Shown piece by piece: positions 35,480-44,298 of a stretch of DNA of 64,000 nt (the first letter of the stretch is position 1; the number at the start of each line of letters is the position of its first letter). The notes beneath the pieces are model-generated. The model was not told where the DNA came from and did not search any database. It worked only from the letters and a program-made list of their open reading frames with translations. The DNA comes from Paraburkholderia lacunae (lineage in GTDB: Bacteria; Pseudomonadota; Gammaproteobacteria; Burkholderiales; Burkholderiaceae). The stretch is from NCBI RefSeq assembly GCF_003353175.1, contig NZ_QHKS01000024.1, positions 57,856 through 121,855 of the forward strand. The letters are read 5' to 3'. The position numbers were made by a program, and so were the translations under genes.

Positions 35480-35941
35480 ATGGGATCGCTGAACATCAAC
35501 GGCCGGGCGGTGGCCGTGCAAGCCGAACCGGATATGCCGCTTCTGTGGGTGCTGCGCTGCGAACTCGGCATGACCGGCACGAAGTTCGGGTGCGGCGTGG
35601 GTATTTGCGGCGCGTGCACGATCCATCTGGACGGCAAGGCGTGCCTCGCGTGCCAGACGCCGATGTCGAGCTTGCACACGCAGAAAGTGACAACGATTGA
35701 AGGCGTGCAGGGCGCCGAGGCACAGGCACTGAAGGCGGCGTGGCTCGATCTCGACGTGGTGCAGTGCGGCTATTGCCAAAGCGCGCAACTGATGGCGGCC
35801 TGTGCGCTCCTCAAGCAGAAGCCCGATCCCACCGACGCCGACATCGACGCGGCGATGTCGAACATCGTTTGCCGTTGCGGCACGTATCCGCGTGTGCGGG
35901 CCGCGATTCACCAGGCAGCGGCAAAACGGCGACCAGCTTGA
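35480..35941 (+). CDS. 2Fe-2S small subunit of molybdenum hydroxylase (IorA-like)
   Basis: This 153-residue protein binds two [2Fe-2S] clusters and passes electrons from the molybdenum subunit. The plant-ferredoxin-type cluster is CGVGICGACTIHLDGKACLAC (residues 37-57). The second cluster uses QCGYCQSAQ and CRCGTY near residues 95-135. It has no signal and is presumably exported as a complex through the Tat leader of the large subunit. The large subunit gene lies upstream, the reverse of the usual small-then-large order. Confidence 0.93.
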   Translation: MGSLNINGRAVAVQAEPDMPLLWVLRCELGMTGTKFGCGVGICGACTIHLDGKACLACQTPMSSLHTQKVTTIEGVQGAEAQALKAAWLDLDVVQCGYCQSAQLMAACALLKQKPDPTDADIDAAMSNIVCRCGTYPRVRAAIHQAAAKRRPA

Positions 35942-35977
35942 GGCCGCCGCGCTAGCGCCGGCCGTCGTCAGAAGCGA

Positions 35978-37480
35978 TCAAGGCGTGCCGGTTTTGACGA
36001 CGGTGGCCGGCACTACCCTGGCGGGCGTTGCCGCGGCCGGCGCCGTCTGCGCAGGGGTGTCCCAGCCGCCGCCGAGCGCGAGGAACAGATTGACCTGATC
36101 GATCGCCACCTGGCCTTCCGCCGCCGCCACCTGAGACTTCGTCGATGTCAGCGTGCGGGTTGCGTCGAGGTCCGAAATGAACGACTCGCGTCCGGCGAGA
36201 TACAGCCGGTGCGTTTCATCCGCCGACTGTGTGGCCGACTTCAGCGCGGCACGCAATGCATCGGCGCGGTTGTAGTCGGCGGCGTAGGTGGCGAGGCTGG
36301 TCTCGGTCTCGCGCAAAGCGGTCAGCACTACGCCGTCGAATTTCGCCAACGCCACGTCGCTCGACGCTTGCGCTTCGCGCACGCGGCCGCGCGCGCCGGT
36401 GGTCGGAAAGGTCCAGCTGATCAGCGGACCGAAGCCCCAGCGCGCGGTCGGCGAGGTGCCGAGGTCTTCGAGGACCCCGGTCAAACCGGCCGATGCGCCG
36501 ATGCTCACCGTCGGATACAACGCGCCGGTGGCGACACCGATCCGCGCCGTCGAAGCCGCCAGTTGACGCTCGGCCTCGCGTACGTCCGGACGGCGCTTGA
36601 GCAGCGCGGCGCCGTCGCCGATAGGAAGCGGTTGACGGATTGCCGGCAGCTTGTTGCAGGCCAGCACCGCCGGCGGCAAATCGGAGGGTGCGCGTGCGAG
36701 CAGCGCGGCCAGCCGGTATTGCGCGATCTTGCGGCGCGCCGTATAGCGCGGAATATCCGCGGCCAGCGTATCGACCTGCGTCTGGCCGCGCGTCACCTCG
36801 GTCTGATTGCCGCGGCCCGCGTCGCGCAAACGGCGCGACACGTCCACACGCTGCTTCTGCAATGCCAGCGACTGCTGCGCGATCCTGAGTTCCTCGGCCG
36901 CCGAGCATTGTTCGACATAGGAGTGCACCACGTCCGCGACCACCGTGATGCGCGCGAGATCGCCGGCAGCCTGCACGGACTCGGTGTCCGCCTGAGCCGC
37001 CTCGACACCGCGCCGCAGCTTGCCGAACAGATCGATTTCGTACGAGATGCTGATGCCGATGTCGCCTTCATTGACGACCGGCAGTTTCTTCGTGAGCAGA
37101 AATTGCTCGGCCGAGTCCTGCGCGCGTTCGATCACCGCCGAAGACTTGCCGGAGAAACCGCCCTGCGCTTGCGCGACACCTAACGCCTCGCGTGAGCGCG
37201 CCAGATTCGCCGCGGCGACGCGCAAGTCGGTGTTCGATTGCAGCGCTTCGTCGACGAGGCCGTTGAGCACCGGATCGTCATAAAGCTTCCACCACACGGC
37301 GGGCACATTTTGCCGTGATGTCAACGCTGAGTCGGCGCCTTCGAGCGGCGCATCGGCGAGCGGCGCGTTGATCAGCGCCTGCTTCGGCAGCGAGTAGTCG
37401 GGGCCGACGTTGATGCAGCCGTTCAACGCAAGGGTCAAAGGCAACAGCGGCAATAAGGGCAGGGCGCGCGGCAGCTTCAT
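35978..37480 (-). CDS. Outer-membrane efflux lipoprotein (NodT/OprM family)
   Basis: This 500-residue protein is a TolC-like outer-membrane factor. It begins with a lipoprotein signal (LTLALNGC with Cys22) and contains two outer-membrane efflux repeats, near residues 55-250 and 270-460. Typical blocks are PAVWWKLYDDPVLNGLVDEALQSN, RRPDVREAERQLAASTARIGVATGALYP and DYNRADALRAALKSA. It is the last gene of the efflux operon, overlapping the membrane fusion gene by four bases. A Pro/Ala-rich tail follows the second repeat. Confidence 0.92.
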   Translation of the reverse strand: MKLPRALPLLPLLPLTLALNGCINVGPDYSLPKQALINAPLADAPLEGADSALTSRQNVPAVWWKLYDDPVLNGLVDEALQSNTDLRVAAANLARSREALGVAQAQGGFSGKSSAVIERAQDSAEQFLLTKKLPVVNEGDIGISISYEIDLFGKLRRGVEAAQADTESVQAAGDLARITVVADVVHSYVEQCSAAEELRIAQQSLALQKQRVDVSRRLRDAGRGNQTEVTRGQTQVDTLAADIPRYTARRKIAQYRLAALLARAPSDLPPAVLACNKLPAIRQPLPIGDGAALLKRRPDVREAERQLAASTARIGVATGALYPTVSIGASAGLTGVLEDLGTSPTARWGFGPLISWTFPTTGARGRVREAQASSDVALAKFDGVVLTALRETETSLATYAADYNRADALRAALKSATQSADETHRLYLAGRESFISDLDATRTLTSTKSQVAAAEGQVAIDQVNLFLALGGGWDTPAQTAPAAATPARVVPATVVKTGTP

Positions 37481-38490
37481 TGCGAGGCGCCCGACATGAC
37501 AGCGGTGGACGCCGCCGGTGCGGCAGAGGCAGCCGGAACAGCGGGCGCAGACGATGCCGGCTGGGCGTCCACGGCGCCGGACGTACGTGCCGTGTCGGAA
37601 ATCCGGCGTGGCTTGCCGCCCGGCGACAGATCGCGCACCGACACCGTCGCGGTACGTCCGGCGATCATGCGGAAGTCGGCGGGAATGTCGTCGAGTGCGA
37701 CGCGTACCGGAATCCGTTGCGCGAGCCGCACCCAGCTGAACGCCGGGTTCACGTTCGGCAGCAGGTTCGAGCCTTGCGTGCGGTCGCGGTCCTCGATCGC
37801 GGCGACGATGCTCTGCACGTGACCGCGCAGCACGTTCGGCTCGCCCATCACCTGGATATCGACCTGCTGGCCGATGTCGATGCCGCGCAGCTTGGTTTCC
37901 TCGAAGTAGCCGTCGACGCGGAACGAATGCATATCGACCACCGACAGCACCGGCCGGCCCGCCGCGACGAACTCGCCGGTGCGCGGCGCGCGATCGTTCA
38001 GATAACCGTCGACCGGACTCACGATGGTGGTGCGTTGCAGATTGAGCCGGGCCGTATCGATTGCGACGTTCGCATCGGCGAGCGCGGCTTCGGCCTGCTC
38101 GACGCGTGAACGGCTTTCTTCGGCGGCTTCCGCCGCGACCAGGTTGCCCAGCTTGCGGTTGCGCGCATCTTCGCGGCGCGCCTGATCGAGCGTCGCGCGG
38201 CGTTGCTGCGCGGTGGCCTGTGCCTGACGCAACGCAAGCGTGTAGCGCGCCTGGTCGATGACGAACAACACCTGGCCTTGCTTGACCTGCTGGTTGTCCG
38301 TGACCTCAACGGATGAAATCAGCCCGGAGATGTCCGGTGCGACCTGGATCACGTCGGCGCGCACGTGCCCGTCGCGCGTCCACGGCGCGAACATGTAATA
38401 GCCGACCAGTTTCCACAGCACGAGAGCCGCAATCACGACGACGATCAGGGTCAGCAGAATCTGACCGACGGAGAACCAGGTTTTTTTCAC
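37477..38490 (-). CDS. aaeA: Membrane fusion protein of aromatic-acid efflux system (AaeA-like)
   Basis: This 337-residue HlyD-family protein has one N-terminal helix (TLIVVVIAALVLWKLVGYYM) and a lipoyl-type hairpin (DISGLISSVEVTDNQQVKQGQVLFVID). A coiled-coil region follows, then RTTIVSPVDGYLNDRAPRTGEFV and a C-terminal beta-barrel. It bridges the inner-membrane FUSC protein and the outer-membrane factor. The Ala/Pro/Ser-rich tail from residue 300 is likely disordered. The start overlaps the small membrane protein gene (ATGA). Confidence 0.9.
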   Translation of the reverse strand: MKKTWFSVGQILLTLIVVVIAALVLWKLVGYYMFAPWTRDGHVRADVIQVAPDISGLISSVEVTDNQQVKQGQVLFVIDQARYTLALRQAQATAQQRRATLDQARREDARNRKLGNLVAAEAAEESRSRVEQAEAALADANVAIDTARLNLQRTTIVSPVDGYLNDRAPRTGEFVAAGRPVLSVVDMHSFRVDGYFEETKLRGIDIGQQVDIQVMGEPNVLRGHVQSIVAAIEDRDRTQGSNLLPNVNPAFSWVRLAQRIPVRVALDDIPADFRMIAGRTATVSVRDLSPGGKPRRISDTARTSGAVDAQPASSAPAVPAASAAPAASTAVMSGASQ

Positions 38491-38696
38491 GTTATTAGTC
38501 TGTGCGAAACGACGACGACAAGGCCCAGCACCAGCACGTAGATGCCGAGATCGAAGATGGAACGGTGCCAGACGAAGCGGTAAAAGCCGACGCGTGCGAG
38601 TGCCGTGCGGATGACCAGATTGATCAGATAGGCGACCAGCATCAGCACCAGCACGGCCGGCACGAACACGCCGAAGATATCGATTTCACCGATCAT
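38487..38696 (-). CDS. aaeX: Small membrane protein DUF1656 (AaeX-like)
   Basis: This 69-residue protein has two membrane helices and begins with the family start MIGEIDIFGVFVPAVLVLMLVAYLI. Members of DUF1656 always sit between FUSC-type permeases and HlyD proteins and are thought to be accessory to aromatic-acid efflux. It overlaps aaeA by four bases and follows aaeB after 57 bp. Confidence 0.93.
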   Translation of the reverse strand: MIGEIDIFGVFVPAVLVLMLVAYLINLVIRTALARVGFYRFVWHRSIFDLGIYVLVLGLVVVVSHRLIT

Positions 38697-38753
38697 CGCG
38701 GGGAGTGGGCAAAGAGTGAATGAAGGAGCGCAACAGCTTGCTGGACGGGCGCA

Positions 38754-40856
38754 TCAGGCGGCGGTCTCCGGTTCGGGCGGCGTGGGCGTGGTCAGCGTGG
38801 CCGGAAACAGCGACAGACGCAAGCCGACCAGCGCGTGCAGCGCGTCACGCAACAGGCGTGCCGAGGTCTGCGAGGTCGCGCCCGGCGCGCCGGCATTGGC
38901 GAGCCCTTGGGCCGTGACGCGCGCCACCGCTGTATCGATCGACGCCATCAGGCCGGCGGGCACCGGCTGGCGCACGCGCTGATCGACGCAGGTTTCGAAG
39001 TGTTCGCGCACCCCTTCGAGCACGTGGTCGATCGCGGCCGGCACTTCGCCGCCGAGCTTGCGGGTCAGGCGGCGCAGGTCGAGCGCATTGAAGGCGATGC
39101 GCAGATCGCGGAAGCTTTCGATCGACGGATGGCGATGGTCGTCGGTGGCGGCAAGGCGCGGGATCAATTGCATCAGACGGTCGAGCATGCGCGCGGCGAG
39201 ATTGCGCGGATCGTCGATCGGCCGCGTGGAGGCGGTCAGCGCGACGTCGGCCCAGCTCGAGCGCAACAGCCGCGCCGCCGCGAGTTCGGCGCCGAACGGA
39301 CGCGTCACGCGGGTCCACAGGAATGCGTACAGCAGCCCGGCCAGGCCCGCGAGGTTGCTGTTCACGAACACCAGGAAGTCGGCGTCGTAAGCATTCTGAA
39401 TGCTGATGAAGGTGGCCGTATTGACGGCGACCAGCATCGCGGCGAGATTGAATTGCGGGCGCGGAATCAGCGTGCCGGCGAAGATGAACGGCGCGGCGAA
39501 GATGATCACCAGCATCGGAAAATCATGCACGTGCGGCAGCACGGCGAACAGGTAGATGCCCGCGAACACCACGCTGGCCGCCGCCGACGTAAAAAACTTG
39601 AACACCATCGGCGCGGGTTCGTCGAGCGCGGCGAAGAAGCAGCATGCGATCGCTGCGAGCGTCACCGCGCCGGCTCCGTCCGCCCAGCCTGAACTGATCC
39701 ACAAGCTGCACGCGAGAATGATCGCGCCAACGGCCGAGCCGGTCGAAAACAGCATGATGCCGCGGTCGAAGTAGCGCTCGGTGCCGCCCAGGCGCCAATG
39801 GCGAAAGCGCGGCCGCCATGAACCTTCTTCGCGCGTGATGATGATGCGCAGCGTGCGGCAGTCCTGCCAGACATTGACCACCTGCTTCAGGCGCCACAAC
39901 GCGCTCGACAGCAGCGCGCCGTCCCAGCTCGCCATGGCTGCCGGCGGCGGTTGCATCGCCGCGATCCGCGCTCGCAGCGCGTCGGCCGAGGGGTCGGGGT
40001 GGTAGCCCAGGCTGGCAGCGGGAAGCGGCGCATTGAACCACTCGATGACATCGGCGAGCAACGCTTCGAGACCGTCGGGCCATGAATGCCGGCCGCTGTT
40101 GTAGAGCGCGATCAGCGGATCGGCCAGCGCCGACATGAGCGGCAGCAGCAACTGCATGCGCCCGCGCAGTTCGTGAGCGCGCGCCAGAATGTCCGGCCGC
40201 GTGTGGTCGTAAGCGAGCTGGCTCAGCAGCAGTTCCAGCCCGTTGATGGTGGCCGCGAGCCGCTGGCGGGCCGCCGAAATCGCCGAGCCGGCAATGCGTC
40301 CCGATAGCGTTTCGGTCGAGTAGAACGCGGCGTCGCGAAACCACGTGTCGGTCCGCTCGATGATGGTGGGGGCGAGCCGGCTCGGAAACACCGCTCCGCC
40401 GACAATGCTCGCGCACACGATGCCGAGCGTGATCTCTTCAGTGCGGGTGATCGCCAGATCGAACACGCCGCCCGGATTGGTCACGGAAGGCAAGGCGATC
40501 ATCGGCAGGGTATAGCCCGCCAGCAGGAACACGTAGCTGCGCGCGGTGCGCTCGGAGATTGCCAGATACAGCAGCGTGCCGGTCCACAACGCGACCACGA
40601 CGCTGAACAGATACGGCGATTCGACGAACGGCGGCACCACCAGAATCGCGCCCGCCGCGCCGATCGCGGTGCCGAACACGCGATAGAGCGCTTTCGATCG
40701 GGTCGCGCCGACAAACGGATTCGACACGATGTAGACCGAGGCCATCGCCCAGTACGGCCGCGGCAGTTCGAGCGCGAGACCGATGTAGAGCGCGAGCATG
40801 GCCGCGGCAAAGGTCTTGACCGAGAACAGCCAGTCGCGGATGGAGGGGTAGACCAT
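38754..40856 (-). CDS. aaeB: FUSC-family inner-membrane efflux protein (AaeB-like)
   Basis: This 700-residue transporter has two hydrophobic bundles of about five helices each (residues 10-175 and 350-510), separated and followed by cytoplasmic domains, as in AaeB. Recognisable blocks are the N-terminal FAAAMLALYIGLALELPRPYWAMASVY and the repeat-like second bundle ending PQFNLAAMLVAVNTATFISIQNA. AaeB of E. coli exports p-hydroxybenzoate and other aromatic acids; here the substrate is inferred only. It is the first gene of a four-gene minus-strand operon. No LysR regulator (AaeR) is adjacent. Confidence 0.92.
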   Translation of the reverse strand: MVYPSIRDWLFSVKTFAAAMLALYIGLALELPRPYWAMASVYIVSNPFVGATRSKALYRVFGTAIGAAGAILVVPPFVESPYLFSVVVALWTGTLLYLAISERTARSYVFLLAGYTLPMIALPSVTNPGGVFDLAITRTEEITLGIVCASIVGGAVFPSRLAPTIIERTDTWFRDAAFYSTETLSGRIAGSAISAARQRLAATINGLELLLSQLAYDHTRPDILARAHELRGRMQLLLPLMSALADPLIALYNSGRHSWPDGLEALLADVIEWFNAPLPAASLGYHPDPSADALRARIAAMQPPPAAMASWDGALLSSALWRLKQVVNVWQDCRTLRIIITREEGSWRPRFRHWRLGGTERYFDRGIMLFSTGSAVGAIILACSLWISSGWADGAGAVTLAAIACCFFAALDEPAPMVFKFFTSAAASVVFAGIYLFAVLPHVHDFPMLVIIFAAPFIFAGTLIPRPQFNLAAMLVAVNTATFISIQNAYDADFLVFVNSNLAGLAGLLYAFLWTRVTRPFGAELAAARLLRSSWADVALTASTRPIDDPRNLAARMLDRLMQLIPRLAATDDHRHPSIESFRDLRIAFNALDLRRLTRKLGGEVPAAIDHVLEGVREHFETCVDQRVRQPVPAGLMASIDTAVARVTAQGLANAGAPGATSQTSARLLRDALHALVGLRLSLFPATLTTPTPPEPETAA

Positions 40857-41149
40857 AAAGCGTTACGCCGTATCCCTGATGTGGTGTGACGCTGCTGAGT
40901 TTGCCCGGCCTTTGTTTAACTTGTTGGTCTTGTGCGCCGCCATTTTCTGGCGGCGAGGACCAAGGTGCTGCTGACCGTGCGGCGTAAGGTGTCCAGGTTC
41001 GTCATGGGCGCTATTGTATTTCCAAAATGTTCGCTAGCAAGCTATTGAATCTTGGGTTTTGATTTTGACCTTTGCCGTTGGCGGGGCTTTCGACATACTC
41101 GACGATGCGCCGCGTTCAAGACCGCGCACGGCTATCAGGAGCAAGCTGC

Positions 41150-41772
41150 ATGATTGGCAATTTCTCACGACGTCTCGCGATACTGGGCACCGCGACGCTG
41201 ATGACCCTCGCGCAAACGGCTTTCGCGACACCTCCTGACGAGCCGCATCTGAAGCCGGTTGCGACGATCTCGGACACGCGGTTCGCGACATCGCCGCGTT
41301 GACCGACGAGGGCATCGACGTGCGCTATGTGGTGGCGAGCCCGTCGACGTATGCCTATTTCGACGCGCTACGGCCGGATGCGCAAGGCGTCGCCGCACCG
41401 TTCGATGCCTCGCAATGCGCCGATTTCAACCAATGGAAATACGGCATGGACAACCGGCCGCCGTATCTCGACGACCGTTCGCCCGCGCAACTGGAAGCGG
41501 CGTGTGCCGCGCGCCGCATCGACTACCTCGTCGGCGGCGCGGACAGCGATCCCCGGCAAAAGGCGCTCGACAAGACCTGCGCGGCTAAAGCGCAGGGTCC
41601 GCAACGTGTGGCGCGGGCGCAAGCGTATTACCGCTATATCGCCGCGCGTCACCCGGACGGTCTGCGGCAGAGCTTTCATATCGTGCCGGGCGTTGGTCAC
41701 AACGGCGCGCGCATGCTGACATCGGTGTGCGCGCTGGCGGCGATGTTCGACACCAAAGGATGCGAGCCGTGA
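41150..41772 (+). pseudogene. Secreted alpha/beta-hydrolase-like gene with internal deletion
   Basis: A good ribosome binding site (CAGGAG) and ATG at 41150 start a signal peptide (MIGNFSRRLAILGTATLMTL, cut near AFA) that runs into a stop at 41302. In another frame from about 41272 the translation continues as GHAVRDIAALTDEGIDVRYVVASPSTYAYFD and on to a normal-looking end at 41772 (HIVPGVGHNGARML). This C-terminal part resembles secreted alpha/beta hydrolases, with the distal His in PGVGHNG. The middle, including the nucleophile Ser region, is missing. A deletion of perhaps 150 residues plus a frame change explains the pattern. Confidence 0.7.
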
Positions 41773-41925
41773 GCGAGGCGGACTTGAATAGATGCGGCGG
41801 CGCGCCGAGTGGCGGAGCAGTCGGCTTACCTTTGATGCGGGAGGTACGGCCCCGGAAGCGGTCGCGCCGGCGCGCAGTGCGCAAGAGTTTATTTGCATCA
41901 AGCACTTGGCGCGGTTGTGTGGATG

Positions 41926-41960
41926 TTATCCACAGGCTTGCGAACATTTTCTGTGGACAA
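41926..41960. repeat. 35-bp element with inverted DnaA-box-like arms, copy 1
   Basis: TTATCCACAG and CTGTGGACAA form arms that match nine of ten positions in inverted orientation around a 15-base centre. The left arm contains a perfect DnaA consensus box (TTATCCACA). A second copy with 33 of 35 identical bases lies at 63839-63873. Read on the minus strand, this copy gives LSTENVRKPVDN, close to the C-terminal tail of the YdjM-like protein at the second copy. Confidence 0.7.
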
Positions 41961-41989
41961 GTGAGGTGGTGGTCAAGCTCAGGGCAAGC

Positions 41990-42787
41990 TCAGGTCGCGT
42001 CGTGGAAAATCACCCCCAGCGTATGCCGGTGGCCGGAGCGCAGCCGGCTCACGCCATGCCGCAGATTCACCCTGTACGGCCCGCGCGTGCCCTGCACCGG
42101 CCGGTGATGAACCGCGAACACCACCGCGTCGCCCTTGCCGAGCGGCACGACTTCCGCGCGAGACTGCATGCGCGGGTGCTGCTCCGTCATCACGAATTCG
42201 CCGCCGGTGAAGTCCTTGCCCGGCTCGGAAAGCAGAATCGCCGTCTGCAGCGGGAACACGTGCTCGCCGTACAGATCCTGATGCAGGCAGTTGTAGTCGT
42301 CCGCGGCGTATTGAAGGATCAGCGGCGTCGGACGCAACTGGCCGGCGGCGTGACAGCGAGCGATAAATTCCGCGTGCGTGGCCGGATAGCGGACGTCGAT
42401 CTCCATTAGCGCATTCCACCGATTCGCGACGGGCGCGAGGTGCGGATAGAGCACGCTGCGCAAATCGCCCACCAAGGGCAGCAGCGGATACGCGTAGTAC
42501 TTGTATTCGCCACGGCCGAAACCATGCCGCGCCATCACGATGCGGCTGCGGTACAGATCGTCTTGCGGATAGCGCGCGGTCAGCGCGTCACATTCGTCAT
42601 GAGTGAGCAGATTGTGCAGGGTCGCGCAGCCATATCCGTTCAACTCTTCTTCGACATCGAACCAGTCGATCGCATCCACGCGCTGCGTCAGCGAACCGAT
42701 GCCGGCATCGTGCTCAGCCGGGTGTTTCGGCTTCAGGGGTTCCAATTCCAGTTCGAGTGAAAGCGCGCACTTCGCAGCAGTATTCAT
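41990..42787 (-). CDS. 2-oxoglutarate/Fe(II)-dependent oxygenase (Oxygenase-NA type)
   Basis: This 265-residue protein has the iron-binding facial triad of 2OG oxygenases: NCLHQDLYGEH supplies the HxD pair. A distal His lies in the segment SRLRSGHRHTLGVIFHD, with an Arg nearby for 2-oxoglutarate. Other blocks are GYGCATLHNLLTHDECDAL and EPGKDFTGGEFVMTEQHPR, typical of the prolyl-hydroxylase-like group. The substrate is unknown. The ATG at 42787 is chosen for its spaced Shine-Dalgarno CGGAGA. An ATG two codons upstream overlaps that signal. Confidence 0.85.
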   Translation of the reverse strand: MNTAAKCALSLELELEPLKPKHPAEHDAGIGSLTQRVDAIDWFDVEEELNGYGCATLHNLLTHDECDALTARYPQDDLYRSRIVMARHGFGRGEYKYYAYPLLPLVGDLRSVLYPHLAPVANRWNALMEIDVRYPATHAEFIARCHAAGQLRPTPLILQYAADDYNCLHQDLYGEHVFPLQTAILLSEPGKDFTGGEFVMTEQHPRMQSRAEVVPLGKGDAVVFAVHHRPVQGTRGPYRVNLRHGVSRLRSGHRHTLGVIFHDAT

Positions 42788-43033
42788 CAGCATTCTCCGA
42801 CAGGCGATCATCGAGCGATGATGGAGTGTAAGCACGCGTCCGATCCGGCGTACTCCGACTCTTGCTCTCCAATTCGCCGCGCTGCGCGAGCATCGCCGCC
42901 GCGCCCGCCCGCCGCGCGGGCGCCTTAAGCACGGACAAACGCCCGGATCGCAAATGCAGACTTCGCGAAACACATCGTCAGGTTCATAGTAAGGCCCTAC
43001 CCAACCTAATCAGCGTATTCGGAGACTTCGCCT

Positions 43034-43876
43034 ATGTCTGCCTCCCACGAGAAACTCGACGACTGGCTCGGCAAGGAGGTCGTGACCGAGGATGACATCA
43101 CGGCCTTTCCGCTGGCGGCAATGGCTGCCACGCTCGATCGGACGGAAAACGGCGATACGGTGCCGCCCTTGTGGCACTGGCTGTATTTTCTGCCGACCGC
43201 GCCCTTGTCCGAGGTCGGGCCGGACGGCCATCCCAGGCGCGGTGGTTTCCTGCCGCCTGTGCCGCTGCCGCGGCGCATGTGGGCGGGTGGCCGGCTGACC
43301 TTTCACGCGCCGCTCAAAGTCGGCGAGCGCGCCAAACGCACCTCCACCATCGCCAATATCGACGACAAGACCGGTCGTGCGGGCCGTCTCGTGTTCGTTA
43401 CCGTGCAGCACGCGATCGAGGCAAACGGCGAACTGAAGCTGGAAGAGGAGCACGACATCGTCTATCGCGACGCGCCGCAAGAGGGCGCTCGCCCGCCGCA
43501 TCCGGCGCTCGCGCCGGAAGGCGAAACGTGGCGGCGCACCATCGACGCCGACGCGGTCATGCTGTTCCGCTACTCCGCGCTGACCTTCAACGGTCATCGA
43601 ATTCACTATGACTACCCGTACGTCACGCAGGTGGAAGGCTATCCGGGGCTGATCGTTCACGGCCCGCTGATGGCAACCTTGCTGGTCGATCTGGTGCGCC
43701 GCGAGCAGCCCGATGCAACGCTACAGAGCTTCGCGTTCAAGGCAGTACGGCCGACCTTCGCCGGCCAGCCTTTTACGGTGTGCGGCAAACCCTCCGCCGA
43801 CGGCAAGACCGTCGACCTGTGGGCCAAAGACCACGAAGGCTATCTGACGATGAGTGCAGCGGCCACGCTGGCCTGA
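43034..43876 (+). CDS. MaoC/HTD2-type hydratase (FAS1-like dehydratase; mesaconyl-C4-CoA hydratase family)
   Basis: This 280-residue protein has a double hot-dog fold. The N-terminal half holds the FAS1-like dehydratase domain (PPLWHWLYFLP, GFLPPVPLPRRMWAGGRLTF). The C-terminal half carries the hydratase motif TFNGHRIHYDYPYVTQVEGYPGLIVHGPL, with the catalytic Asp and His. Members hydrate acyl-CoA esters such as itaconyl- or mesaconyl-CoA, or act in 3-hydroxyacyl turnover. No CoA transferase, CoA lyase or LysR gene lies beside it, so the pathway stays open. A Leu/Ala-rich segment at the end completes the fold. Confidence 0.85.
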   Translation: MSASHEKLDDWLGKEVVTEDDITAFPLAAMAATLDRTENGDTVPPLWHWLYFLPTAPLSEVGPDGHPRRGGFLPPVPLPRRMWAGGRLTFHAPLKVGERAKRTSTIANIDDKTGRAGRLVFVTVQHAIEANGELKLEEEHDIVYRDAPQEGARPPHPALAPEGETWRRTIDADAVMLFRYSALTFNGHRIHYDYPYVTQVEGYPGLIVHGPLMATLLVDLVRREQPDATLQSFAFKAVRPTFAGQPFTVCGKPSADGKTVDLWAKDHEGYLTMSAAATLA

Positions 43877-43983
43877 GCTACGCGGGATGTTGAAGGCTCC
43901 AAGGATCGCGGAGGGGGATAGGTATCGGTTTGTTTTTTTATGCCTACAGGGTTAGGCTTTGCTTCTGGAAAGTCGTGCCCGTA

Positions 43984-44298
43984 TCATTTCAGGGTGCCTG
44001 CCTGAAACGTGTAGGCAACCCATGTCATGAGCAAAATGAGCACTAGCGATGCAACTAGCGCCAAGGCTACGTTTTTCAAACGGCCTTTCTTTGTTGATTG
44101 ACGAAAGATAAAGACCGATAGCATTCCCCACGCAAGCGGCATTCCCAGATATACCAGTATCGAGCCTACCCGAAACATCGCAGGACATGACTCTCGGCAT
44201 ATATCGACGCGCATGGCGATCTCTACCGCATGAGGAATCAGGTCTAGCGAAAAACCCGCTAGACATCCAATTAGGAATGCGGCGAGTGACCCTATCAC
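43984..44298 (-). CDS. Small three-helix membrane protein, candidate Tae4 immunity protein
   Basis: This 104-residue protein has three hydrophobic segments: residues 2-22, 42-65 and 76-97. The loop between the first two contains two close cysteines (DICRESC) that could be periplasmic. No family was recognised. It starts inside the last codons of the Tae4 gene (ATGA overlap), the usual position of an immunity gene. The known Tai4 immunity proteins are soluble periplasmic proteins, so a membrane protein here would be a different type. Both the function and the location are inferred. GC content looks lower than in the flanking genes. Confidence 0.6.
   Translation of the reverse strand: MIGSLAAFLIGCLAGFSLDLIPHAVEIAMRVDICRESCPAMFRVGSILVYLGMPLAWGMLSVFIFRQSTKKGRLKNVALALVASLVLILLMTWVAYTFQAGTLK

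Noticed and set aside
41926..41960. Inverted DnaA boxes as a replication origin
   Set aside because: No dnaA, dnaN, parAB or repA gene, no cluster of further boxes and no long AT-rich unwinding tract are nearby, and the second copy lies inside a coding region.
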